Of a stretch of DNA of 40,992 nucleotides, positions 15,701 through 23,198 are shown one piece after another (the stretch's first letter is position 1; each line of letters opens with the position of its first letter). The notes beneath the pieces are model-generated. The model was given only the letters and a program-made list of their open reading frames with translations. It was not told the origin of the DNA and made no database searches. Origin of the DNA: a virus; IMG/VR virus record IMGVR_UViG_3300010354_019506, positions 1 through 40,992 of that record; one strand, given 5' to 3'. Position numbers and translations under genes: made by a program.

Positions 15701-16599
15701 TTAGCACCAGTTTTAATACTACAACATCATTTAATACAACATTCAGTACCACTACAACTTGGAGTACTAGTTGGACAACTGGGTGGACTACAAATTGGAC
15801 TACTAATTGGAATACTACCTTCAGCACCACCACAACTTGGAGTACCAGTTTTAGTACCAGTGTGAATACTACAACCGTATTCAACACAACATTCAGCACC
15901 ACCACAACTTGGAACACTAGTTTTAGTACTAATCGAACTACTACAACCGTATTCAATACAACCTTTAGTACCACCACAACTTGGAGTACTAGCTGGACAA
16001 CTGGTTGGACTACAAATTGGACCACAAACTGGAACACTACCTTCAGTACTACTACAACTTGGAGTACTAGTTTTAGCACCTCAATAAACACAACAACCAA
16101 TTGGAATACTACATTTAGTACTACTACAACTTGGACTAGTGCCTGGACAACTAACTGGACTACAAATTGGACTACAAACTGGAACACTACCTTCAGTACT
16201 ACTACAACGTGGTCAACTAGTGCTAGTACTTCGTTTAGTACTACTACAACATTTAATACTTCATTTAGTACTACTACAACTTGGACTACTTCGTGGAACA
16301 CTACCTTTAGTACTACCACAACCTGGTCAACTAGTTTCAGTACTACAACAACATGGAATACAACGTTTAGTACAAATACCACATGGACTACAAATTGGAC
16401 TACAACCTTTAGTACTACCACTACCTTTAACACCACATTTAGTACAACTACTACTTTTGGCACTACCTTTAGCACTACCACTAATTGGACCACAACATGG
16501 ACTACAAATTGGACAACCAATTGGTCTACAAGTTTCAATACCACTTTCAGTACAACGACCAGTTGGACTACTACAAGAACCACTAATTTCTATCAATAA
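12790..16599 (+). CDS. Thr/Ser/Asn/Trp-repeat fibre-like protein
   Basis: 1269 residues made almost entirely of Thr, Ser, Asn, Trp and Phe. After a short N-terminus ([18 protein letters not shown]) the chain follows a strict rule. An anchor residue, usually W or F and sometimes Q, R, I, V or L, is followed by three polar residues (NTT, STS, TTN), or by five in a longer unit (STTTT, STTTS). Anchors are thus always four or six residues apart, so all would lie on the same face of a beta strand. A common 24-residue compound is WNTT-FSTTTT-WSTS-QTTTTT-WTTN. The pattern breaks once near the midpoint, about residues 628-653 (NNYIDPANYFNPSNYV). I know no family with this pattern. Its place among fibre genes, and its ATGA overlap with the collagen-C1q fibre, suggest a virion surface or fibre component. 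The dense hydroxyl residues and N-X-T/S sequons would suit glycosylation. Confidence 0.8.
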   Translation: MTGVFGFLPIYEWQTSVGTTYSTSTTWNTTNTTTFSTQQSTTLTTNQNTTTSWSTSQSTTTSWSTSQSTTTSWSTSQSTTFSTNTTWSTSASTTTSWNTSFSTTTTWSTSRSTTFSTTTSWSTSQSTSTTWTTNWNTTFSTTTTWSTNFSTSFSTNIVTAFNTTFSTTTTWNTSQSTSTTWTTNWNTTFSTTTTWSTSFSTNRSTTFSTSFNTTFSTTTTWSTSQTTTTTWTTNWNTTFSTTTTWSTSQTTSTTWTTNWNTTFSTTTTWSTSFSTNRSTTFSTSFNTTFSTTTTWSTSQTTTTTWTTNWNTTFSTTTTWSTTFATSINTTFSTNFNTTFSTTTTWSTSQNTTTSWTTNWNTTFSTTTTWSTSQTTTTTWTTNWNTTFSTTTTWSTSQTTTTTWTTNWNTTFSTTTTWSTSFSTNRSTTFSTSFNTTFSTTTTWSTSQNTTTSWTTNWNTTFSTTTTWSTSQNTTTTWTTSWNTTFSTTTTWVTTFSTTTTWTTNFSTSINTTTSWTTSFSTNFSTAFNTTFSTSFNTTTSFNTTFSTTTSWSTSFSTNRSTSFNTTFSTSFNTTTTWTTSFNTTTSWTTSFSTNVNTTTSWNTTFSTTTTWTTSFTTSTTWTTSWTTTWNNYIDPANYFNPSNYVVANASRSTTFSTSINTTTSWNTTFSTTTVWTTSFTTSTTWTTSWNTTFTTATAFNTTFSTATNLTTTWTTSLNTNWTTNWSTTFSTTTTWSTSQNTTTSWTTNWTTSWNTNWTTNWTTTFTTATTWTTSWNTTFSTTTSWNTTFSTTTTWTTSFSTSVNTTTVFNTTFSTTTTWNTSFGTSRNTTTSFNTTFSTTTTWSTSWTTSWTTNWTTNWNTTFSTTTTWSTSFSTSVNTTTVFNTTFSTTTTWTTSFSTSFNTTTVFNTTFSTTTTWNTSFSTSRTTTTAFNTTFSTTTNWTTNWTTNWTTNWTTSWNTTFSTTTTWSTSFSTSFNTTTSFNTTFSTTTTWSTSWTTGWTTNWTTNWNTTFSTTTTWSTSFSTSVNTTTVFNTTFSTTTTWNTSFSTNRTTTTVFNTTFSTTTTWSTSWTTGWTTNWTTNWNTTFSTTTTWSTSFSTSINTTTNWNTTFSTTTTWTSAWTTNWTTNWTTNWNTTFSTTTTWSTSASTSFSTTTTFNTSFSTTTTWTTSWNTTFSTTTTWSTSFSTTTTWNTTFSTNTTWTTNWTTTFSTTTTFNTTFSTTTTFGTTFSTTTNWTTTWTTNWTTNWSTSFNTTFSTTTSWTTTRTTNFYQ
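12840..16580 (+). repeat. 12/18-bp-based low-complexity coding repeat
   Basis: Coding repeat built from 12-base (four-codon) and 18-base (six-codon) blocks, such as aatactacttttagtact. Synonymous variation among act, acc and aca and among agt and agc is high, so the protein pattern is better preserved than the DNA. The coding strand is poor in G, which comes mainly from TGG and AGT/AGC codons. One non-repeat island lies at about 14671-14745. Confidence 0.85.
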
Positions 16600-16628
16600 T
16601 TTTTAAAATCTTTAATCAAAATAAATCT

Positions 16629-16657
16629 TTGATATATACAGTGATCAATGGTACAAT
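16629..16657 (+). promoter_or_regulatory. possible sigma70-type promoter
   Basis: TTGATA (16629-16634) and TACAAT (16652-16657) with a 17-base spacer, each one mismatch from consensus, in the 90-base gap before the gene at 16690. A near-match to the late box, AATAAATC, lies at 16620-16627. Confidence 0.4.
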
Positions 16658-16689
16658 AACCAAATTTAATCGAATAGGAAATTATACAT

Positions 16690-17562
16690 ATGGATATGTT
16701 CAACAAAACCTCAATGAAAGATCGGATTGGGGATATTCAAAAAAATGCCAGTTTATATCATTTAAAAGATGTAGAAAAATATTTTCTAAAAACCATAGAA
16801 AAATATAAAATCGAAGTCAGTTATGATGTTATCGCCAACGAATTACCGTATTTTAAAACATTGAATTATACCGAATGGGCTCATTCTTTTATGATGCATC
16901 CGTTACAGCAAGAGCATCGAGTACGACAGATACAAGATGCCTATGATGATAATTGCGATGTTAAAGTCGATTGGATGGAATATTTTCGACATCGAATTCT
17001 AGAAGGGCAAAGTAATAAGTATACTCATATCGAAACCGGTCACAATATTCAAGCTCGAGAAGCTTTAGTAGTATTAGTAGGATCAAATAAGCTCAAGGAG
17101 CGTATCTGTTTAAACAAATTACGATGGGTTCGAAATAGATATGATGACGATGTTTATTTTAAACCTCACCCATTAACCACACATCAATTAGTTGGAGAAT
17201 TAAGAGATTTATTTGGATCTAAAAATGTTTTAGAAAGAGACCTCGATATGTATTCGATTTTAATTGACAGTGAAGTAATTTTTACCAGTCATATGAGTGA
17301 GTCGGCTGTGTATGCTGTAGCCTTAGATAAGCGAATTGAACCTATCGATGTTTATAACAAAGTCGAGCAAGGTAGCTTTTATCACGTAAACAAGTATCTT
17401 TTTAATGTTGATGATCCAAAAAATTGGATGAATCGAGCATTAAACAGTTACAAATGTGGTATAGTAAATCCCGAAATAGAAGAAAATTGGCAGAAAAAAA
17501 TCGATTCGTATTTAGAATACATCATGGCTCAGCGAAATAAAAATAAAAATAAATATGTATAG
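16690..17562 (+). CDS. capsule-synthesis-like GT-B transferase protein
   Basis: 290 residues. The first half is helical with no motif I recognise. The second half resembles the C-terminal Rossmann part of GT-B enzymes of the capsule polysaccharide (KpsS/KpsC-like) and polysialyltransferase type. It has a strand ending VVLVGSNK (about 126-133), a VYFKPHPLT motif, a following MYSILIDSEVIFTSHMSES segment where a nucleotide-sugar site is expected, and ALDKRIEPIDVYNK. The KPHP motif is typical of this group. The catalytic N-terminal half of a full GT-B fold is not evident, so activity is uncertain. AGGA at 16676-16679 precedes the ATG. It stands apart from the main sugar cassette, between a Thr/Ser/Trp fibre and a small tail protein, which hints at modification of a nearby fibre. 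Confidence 0.6.
   Translation: MDMFNKTSMKDRIGDIQKNASLYHLKDVEKYFLKTIEKYKIEVSYDVIANELPYFKTLNYTEWAHSFMMHPLQQEHRVRQIQDAYDDNCDVKVDWMEYFRHRILEGQSNKYTHIETGHNIQAREALVVLVGSNKLKERICLNKLRWVRNRYDDDVYFKPHPLTTHQLVGELRDLFGSKNVLERDLDMYSILIDSEVIFTSHMSESAVYAVALDKRIEPIDVYNKVEQGSFYHVNKYLFNVDDPKNWMNRALNSYKCGIVNPEIEENWQKKIDSYLEYIMAQRNKNKNKYV
17548..17555 (+). promoter_or_regulatory. T4-type late promoter (AATAAATA)
   Basis: AATAAATA lies in the last codons of the preceding gene, 30 bases before the start of the small tail protein at 17586. A strong Shine-Dalgarno AAGGAG (17575-17580) follows. Confidence 0.6.
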
Positions 17563-17585
17563 AATTCGAATCTCAAGGAGACAAG

Positions 17586-18110
17586 ATGGGTACTGTTTAT
17601 CTATATAATACTGCGGCACCGGATGGGACCTATTCCAATAAGGGTGGTGTGTCCATAACCGGTGCCGAAATGGACGGTAACTTAACATTTTTTCTTCGTA
17701 ATGATGTAGCAGATACGGCTAGCGGCACGATTACCTTTAGTAATGGTGCTTCATTTGGTAGTACCGCAGTTACTCAACCAAGATTCACCGATTATCGATT
17801 AACTGTATCAGCATTGGGTACTGTTTCGGGTACCGCTACAGCTAATTTGGCCAATGCTAATTATTTTACTGCAACATCCAGTGGTGCTGTTTCCTGGACC
17901 TTTAGTAATCCGGCCTCATCAGGAACTGCCTGCGGGTTTATTTTAGAGTTGGTAAATGGTGGGTCAGGAACTCAAACATTTCCCAATACACGCTGGGCTG
18001 GCGGATCTGCTCCTACTTTAACTGCATCAGGAACAGATGTTTTAGTTTTTATAACCGATGATGGTGGTACAAATTGGCGTGCAGTAGCCAGTATGTTAGA
18101 TTCTAAATAA
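17586..18110 (+). CDS. small tail/fibre protein with beta-sandwich tip
   Basis: 174 residues. The first 60 residues (VYLYNTAAPDGTYSNKGG...EMDGNLTFFLRNDV) look like a fibre connector. Residues about 75-174 form a beta-rich domain common at the C-termini of phage tail proteins: NYFTATSSGAVSWTFSNP, then LVNGGSGTQTFPN, and a closing FITDDGGTNWRAVASM. The same kind of domain ends the collagen-C1q fibre. An excellent Shine-Dalgarno and a late promoter precede the gene. It is followed directly by a tail assembly chaperone, a neighbour that usually stands next to tail fibre genes. Probably a virion protein. Confidence 0.75.
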   Translation: MGTVYLYNTAAPDGTYSNKGGVSITGAEMDGNLTFFLRNDVADTASGTITFSNGASFGSTAVTQPRFTDYRLTVSALGTVSGTATANLANANYFTATSSGAVSWTFSNPASSGTACGFILELVNGGSGTQTFPNTRWAGGSAPTLTASGTDVLVFITDDGGTNWRAVASMLDSK

Positions 18111-18116
18111 TAAATA
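18109..18116 (+). promoter_or_regulatory. late-promoter-like box abutting a start codon
   Basis: AATAAATA lies only five bases before the ATG at 18122 and overlaps the preceding stop codon. If used, it would produce a nearly leaderless mRNA for the chaperone gene; otherwise it is a chance match in AT-rich sequence. Confidence 0.35.
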
Positions 18117-18121
18117 TAGAT

Positions 18122-18625
18122 ATGGCAAACTGGGTATACATCGAAAATGGTGAGATTAAACAATATTTTGAATCTCTACCGACATATTGGGAAACCGAAA
18201 CAGAATCCTACGTTGGTTTTAATTTATCTGAAAACAATTTATCTTGGTTAAAAGAAAGAGGATGGTATCCCGTAAGAAAAGTGCAGATCGATATTGATAC
18301 AAATTTATCTACTGTTGAATCTTATCATTATGAAATATCCGATAACGAAGTAATCGAAACCCCTATAATAAGAAATTTTACTGCTAAAGAAATTGAAGAT
18401 CTAAAATTTGATTCATTTCTTTCTTTTTTAACCACTACTCGACATCTTCGCGATTATAAATTAAAAGAATCTGATTGGACTCAAATGCCCGATGTCCAAG
18501 AAGGAAAATCAGAATCTTGGAAAACTGCTTGGAAAGTATATAGACAAGAATTAAGAGATCTTCCATCTACTATCACAGAAATAAATCAAGTGCAATGGCC
18601 AACGGAGCCAAGTGATGTTAGTTGA
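18122..18625 (+). CDS. tail assembly chaperone-like protein
   Basis: 167 residues with the two hallmarks of the phage tail-fibre/tail assembly chaperone family. One is an N-terminal segment WVYIENGEIKQYFESLP.YW followed by LKERGWYPV. The other is a C-terminal helical signature R.YKLKESDWTQ...WKTAWKVYRQELRDLP. Proteins of this kind help fold or oligomerise a fibre encoded beside them, here most likely the RCC1-repeat protein whose start overlaps its 3' end, or the small tail protein before it. The sequence before the ATG shows no Shine-Dalgarno, only a late-promoter-like box. Confidence 0.8.
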   Translation: MANWVYIENGEIKQYFESLPTYWETETESYVGFNLSENNLSWLKERGWYPVRKVQIDIDTNLSTVESYHYEISDNEVIETPIIRNFTAKEIEDLKFDSFLSFLTTTRHLRDYKLKESDWTQMPDVQEGKSESWKTAWKVYRQELRDLPSTITEINQVQWPTEPSDVS

Positions 18626-21600
18626 AAAATTATTGATGAAAGGTGCTTCTTCGGTGGCCGCCGGGACTAGATGTTATTTGCATACTTGGGGAGTGCAACC
18701 AATTCCCGCTCAACCACAATCGGGAACTATAAGATCATGGACAGCTATTGCTAGCGACGATCTAAATGGCACTTTTTTTGGAATTACATCGACCGAATTG
18801 GGACTTTATTCGTGGGGAAGAGAAGTAGCCGGTCAACTCGGTCAGAATCAGGCAGCAAGCGGAATTTTTCCTCCTGTTGGGTTTGAGGCTCCAGTTAGAA
18901 TAGGAACTAATTCTTGGACCGCAGTCGATGCTGGAGATGGTTTTGCAACCGCAATAAGAGCCGACGGAACTTTATGGGGATGGGGATGTGGACTTTGCGG
19001 AAGAGCCGGATTATCGATTACTACTAATAGATCAAGTCCGGTTCAAATAACTGTTGGCACCGGTTCCTGGACCGCAGTGGCAGCAGGTGCATTTATCGGA
19101 CTTGCGATAGCAAATAACGGTACTTTATGGGGATGGGGGGGTGCAAGAAATAGTGGATCCGGGATCGATTGCGGAGGGTTTTCCACGACTCCTGGTTGCT
19201 GCGATCGCCCGGTTCAGATAAGCAATTGTACCAATTGGTCAAGAATTTCCACTGGGCCAGTAACTGGTGAAATCTGTTGGGTTGATGGACATTCATTGGC
19301 TCTTGACACTCTCGGAAGATTATATGCCTGGGGTAGTAATGGATGTTGGGAATTAGGTGTCAATAGACAACACCCGGTCGGAAGACCTGTTAATACTTGT
19401 TCAGTAAGTTCTACTACTCGCACTATAGCTGCTGGTAGATATGCTATTGCTTCAATACTAAATCCAACCAGTGGTGCTAGCAGTGGATTTTTATCAACCG
19501 CCGGGTGCGATCCGTGTTTCGCAACAGGAAGATGTCATTGCCGATATAGTACTACTCTAGACAATGGATTGTTGTTCGCCCAAAAAAATTCAATGCATGC
19601 CATAGTAAATGATAGATGTTTTAATGTTGTTTCCTTAGGAAGCTGGCATGGATTAGCGATCGACCAATTTTCTTCATTGTTTGCATGGGGTCGAGGAGAT
19701 TGTGGAGAATTGGGTCTAAATCGAAGATGGAAATGTGTACAAAACAGAAGTGTCGGCAATATAGTACTGGCCTTAGATTTTGATAATAAATTGTGGGTTT
19801 GGGGAGCTAATTGTGTCGGTGAGCTTGGACTTAATTGTCTCAATGGGGGTCGAGTAGATCCAGTACAAGTCGGTACTTCGTCGTGGACTGCAATATCTGG
19901 AGGATTACACGGGGCACAACTTGCGATTCGCAGTGACGGAGCACTATTCACATGGGGATGTAATCTTTATGGTCAGTTGGGACTAAACGATACTATTAAT
20001 CGATCTAGCCCAACTCAAGTTGGTACTTCGTCTTGGACTGCTGTGGCAACAGGCCAGCAAACATTTGGTGCTCATTCACTTGCTATTCGTCTTGGCGGAA
20101 ATTTATTTGCATGGGGGTATTCCTTTGAGGGACAATTAGGAAATAATAGTACAACTAATCAATCCAGCCCGGTCCAAATCGGATCAGGTACCTGGTGTCG
20201 AATAAGTGCCGGGGATGGTTTTACGACTGCAATTCTGACCACTGGAGAAATTTTTAGTTGGGGATGCGGAGGACTTGGTCGATTAGGAAACGGAGTTACA
20301 ACTAATAGATCGAGTCCACAACAAATTGGTACTTCGTCTTGGTCGGCGGTTTGTTCAGGTCTGTGTCATACAGTGGCTCTTAGAAATAATGGCACTTTAT
20401 GGGCGTGGGGAGGAAATGGCAGTGGCAGATTAGGTAATGGTAGTACTATTAATCAAAGTAGTCCTGTTCAAGTTGCTGGTTCCTGGCTAGCTATTTCGGC
20501 AGGCGGGGGTCTTAACGGAATAAGTCATGCAATTAGTACAACAGGTGGACGTTTATGGGCATGGGGAGATAATTCTTGCGGGCATCTCGGTGATGGTACT
20601 TCAACAAGTAGATGCAGTCCCGTTGCTGTAGGCACTTCTTGTTGGATAATGGTAGAATCAGGATGGAACCGATCTTTTGCAATAAGAGGCGATAATACAT
20701 TGTGGGTTTGGGGTAATAGTTGTGGCGGCGGAACAAATCCCACATTTATATGTACACCAGTTTTTGGAAATAATAGTTTAGTTACTTCAATTGCTTCACC
20801 AGTTATGGCAGGTACCGGAGTTATAAATCCGGTTAGAGTATCAAATGATTCTTGGATAGCAGTCTCGGCCGGTGCTAGATTTAGTCTTGGTATTAAATTA
20901 GGAAACACGTTATGGGCGTGGGGAGAAAATAACGGAGGTCAGTTAGGAATTGGTGCTGCTTCGACTACCTGTCAATTTGCTATATCTCCAGTTCAGATAG
21001 GTAGTGGAACAACTTGGTGTGTCGTTGAAGCAGGAAATTGTACAGGAGCTGCGATAAGAGGTGCTCCTGCATTGGCAACCGGTGAATTATTTATTTGGGG
21101 GTTTAATACTCAAGGACAATTGGGAGATTCTACTACTATTTCAAAATCTAGTCCTATTCAAGTTGGAGTAACCCAAGGGTGGACTGATATAAGTTTAGGA
21201 GTTGCTCATGCACTAGCTGCTTGTAATGGCGGGTTAACATCCTGGGGATGTAATAATCAAGGACAATTGGGTAACGGTGATTCTGTAACTAGATCTAGTC
21301 CGGTTGTTATTTCAGGAGTATGGACCGGAAGAATCTCTGCTCATTTAGCTAATCACAATTTAGCAGTAAAAAGTGGTGGTGCTTTATGGTCGTGGGGTTG
21401 TAACATTGTGGGTCAATTGGGAGATTCTACTGCCACATCAAGAGCTAGTCCGGTACTAATTTGTGCTGGTGCTACTTCTTGGGGTAATGTTGCAGCTGGG
21501 CTGTTCACAAGTATGGCTGTGCAGTGTTGTACAATAACCAATCAATGCGAAATTTTATATGCGTGGGGAGATGGTGCGTCAGCGGCGGTTCCGTATTATC

Positions 21601-23159
21601 CGTCACTAGGACAACGTACTCCACGTGTTTTAGTTGAAACAGTTTCTCCTACTCAAATAGGTACTTCGTCATGGTCTGCTATAGCGGCCGGCCCCAGAGT
21701 TTCATACGCAATACGCAGTGACAATACATTATGGGGGTGGGGAGCAGGAGGCCAATTACCTTTCAACGACAACCTTGATCGATCAAGTCCAACACAAGTT
21801 GGAGCAGGTACCTGGTGTGTAATCAATGCAACTTGTGCTGCAGGTGTGTTTGGTGTTACAACAACCGGTAGCTTATTTCAATGGCGAGGTAACGTCTTTT
21901 GCCCGACTGTAAAAAATATTCTTGTTCCTAGTAGTCCGGTACAAATAGGAAGTGCAGCATGGAAAACCACAAATAATAATGCCATAATGGCGGGAAATTC
22001 TCAATGTTCATTTTATGGGATTCAGAGCGATTTAAGATTGTATTCGTGGGGAGGGCCACCAGGTCAATTGGGACAAGGATGGAGATTTTGTGCTGCTCAA
22101 GACACTACCACAATTTGTTTAAGAGATCCCATTGCAGTAGTATCTAACTGTGTCCGATCATCACCTACTGTAATGGGATCTCTTAGTTGGTCAGCTGTAG
22201 CTTCTGGAGCAAATCACTTTTTAGCTATTAGAGGTGATAGAACATTATGGTCTTGGGGTTACAATGCCGATGGACAACTAGGGTTAAATGATATATTGGA
22301 CCGATCTTCGCCGACACAGGTAGGAACTAGTCAATGGACGGCTATTTCGGCTGGACAATGGCACAGTTTAGCTATTAGATCGGGCGGAAACTTATTTGCA
22401 TGGGGATCCAACAATTGTATCTTTGGCGGGCAACTTGGTGATCAGACTATAGTTTCCAAATCTAGTCCGGTACAAATAGGAAGTGGTACGTGGAATCGTG
22501 TTGCGGCCGGTGTCTATCATAGTCTTGCTGTTTCCTCAACTGGAACTTTATGGGGTTGGGGTCAAAATGGGTGTGGACAATTAGGTCAAGGAACCACAAC
22601 TTTACTTTGCTGTTCGCCGGTTTCTGTGGGATCTTCTAGTTGGTCAGCAATTTCAGCGGGATGTGACTTTTCGGCAGCTATAAGGTCCGATGGTGCTTTG
22701 TTTACTTGGGGATTCAATTGCGGAGCAATTGGAGATAATACTTTCACAGGTTTAACACATCGGTCTAGTCCGGTGCAAATAGGAACTAATTCATGGTCGG
22801 CTGTTTCAGCAGGAACTGTTATTGTTCATGCCATAAGATCCGACGGAACTTTATGGGGATGGGGTTGTAATGCGGGCGGGCAAGTAGGTGTTGGGACAAC
22901 AACCACAACATGTAGCCCGGTGCAAATAGGAGCAAACACTAATTGGTCGATTCTTCCTTCAACGAGACGTGATATTGCGAGAAGTGCAGCTATAACTAAC
23001 ACCGGAGATCTATATGCTTGGGGATCAAATGAGTTTGGAATCCTCGGTGATGGAACTACAATTTGCAGATGCAGTCCGGTGCAAATCGGATCTGGTGTTA
23101 AAAAATGGAGCGAGATTTCTTTTGGTTGTCGACAATGGTTAGGTAGACAAGATATATAA
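18615..23159 (+). CDS. giant RCC1-repeat beta-propeller adhesin
   Basis: 1514 residues built almost wholly of RCC1-type blades of about 50 residues. Each has a core WGWG/FAWG, then a G.LG motif, a SSPVQIG strand, W.A(I/V)(S/A)AG and HS.AI.. strands. I count about 26 to 27 WG-type blade cores, which would suit four seven-bladed propellers (28) with some degenerate blades, for example around residues 260-350. It is unusually rich in Cys for a phage fibre, often in WGCN or GCGGLG-like loops. The ATG at 18615 has GGAG (18604-18607) seven bases upstream and overlaps the end of the chaperone gene. RCC1 propellers bind proteins or surfaces in eukaryotes; here the context suggests receptor binding. 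No signal peptide or membrane segment. Confidence 0.85.
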   Translation: MLVEKLLMKGASSVAAGTRCYLHTWGVQPIPAQPQSGTIRSWTAIASDDLNGTFFGITSTELGLYSWGREVAGQLGQNQAASGIFPPVGFEAPVRIGTNSWTAVDAGDGFATAIRADGTLWGWGCGLCGRAGLSITTNRSSPVQITVGTGSWTAVAAGAFIGLAIANNGTLWGWGGARNSGSGIDCGGFSTTPGCCDRPVQISNCTNWSRISTGPVTGEICWVDGHSLALDTLGRLYAWGSNGCWELGVNRQHPVGRPVNTCSVSSTTRTIAAGRYAIASILNPTSGASSGFLSTAGCDPCFATGRCHCRYSTTLDNGLLFAQKNSMHAIVNDRCFNVVSLGSWHGLAIDQFSSLFAWGRGDCGELGLNRRWKCVQNRSVGNIVLALDFDNKLWVWGANCVGELGLNCLNGGRVDPVQVGTSSWTAISGGLHGAQLAIRSDGALFTWGCNLYGQLGLNDTINRSSPTQVGTSSWTAVATGQQTFGAHSLAIRLGGNLFAWGYSFEGQLGNNSTTNQSSPVQIGSGTWCRISAGDGFTTAILTTGEIFSWGCGGLGRLGNGVTTNRSSPQQIGTSSWSAVCSGLCHTVALRNNGTLWAWGGNGSGRLGNGSTINQSSPVQVAGSWLAISAGGGLNGISHAISTTGGRLWAWGDNSCGHLGDGTSTSRCSPVAVGTSCWIMVESGWNRSFAIRGDNTLWVWGNSCGGGTNPTFICTPVFGNNSLVTSIASPVMAGTGVINPVRVSNDSWIAVSAGARFSLGIKLGNTLWAWGENNGGQLGIGAASTTCQFAISPVQIGSGTTWCVVEAGNCTGAAIRGAPALATGELFIWGFNTQGQLGDSTTISKSSPIQVGVTQGWTDISLGVAHALAACNGGLTSWGCNNQGQLGNGDSVTRSSPVVISGVWTGRISAHLANHNLAVKSGGALWSWGCNIVGQLGDSTATSRASPVLICAGATSWGNVAAGLFTSMAVQCCTITNQCEILYAWGDGASAAVPYYPSLGQRTPRVLVETVSPTQIGTSSWSAIAAGPRVSYAIRSDNTLWGWGAGGQLPFNDNLDRSSPTQVGAGTWCVINATCAAGVFGVTTTGSLFQWRGNVFCPTVKNILVPSSPVQIGSAAWKTTNNNAIMAGNSQCSFYGIQSDLRLYSWGGPPGQLGQGWRFCAAQDTTTICLRDPIAVVSNCVRSSPTVMGSLSWSAVASGANHFLAIRGDRTLWSWGYNADGQLGLNDILDRSSPTQVGTSQWTAISAGQWHSLAIRSGGNLFAWGSNNCIFGGQLGDQTIVSKSSPVQIGSGTWNRVAAGVYHSLAVSSTGTLWGWGQNGCGQLGQGTTTLLCCSPVSVGSSSWSAISAGCDFSAAIRSDGALFTWGFNCGAIGDNTFTGLTHRSSPVQIGTNSWSAVSAGTVIVHAIRSDGTLWGWGCNAGGQVGVGTTTTTCSPVQIGANTNWSILPSTRRDIARSAAITNTGDLYAWGSNEFGILGDGTTICRCSPVQIGSGVKKWSEISFGCRQWLGRQDI
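18690..23140 (+). repeat. tandem RCC1 blade repeats
   Basis: Roughly 27 coding repeats of about 150 bases with diverged DNA but a conserved frame. The same short DNA words, such as ggtacttcgtcttgg and agtccggtacaaatagg, recur at many blades. Confidence 0.8.
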
Positions 23160-23198
23160 ATCTATATAAAATTATGTTTTTCAAAATTAAATTTCATT

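Noticed and set aside
15003-16583. 526-codon open frame on the minus strand, made of Val/Leu repeats
   Set aside because: It is the exact antisense shadow of the Thr/Ser/Trp repeat gene. Complement of ACN/AGT/TGG codons rarely makes a stop. No start signal or plausible protein.
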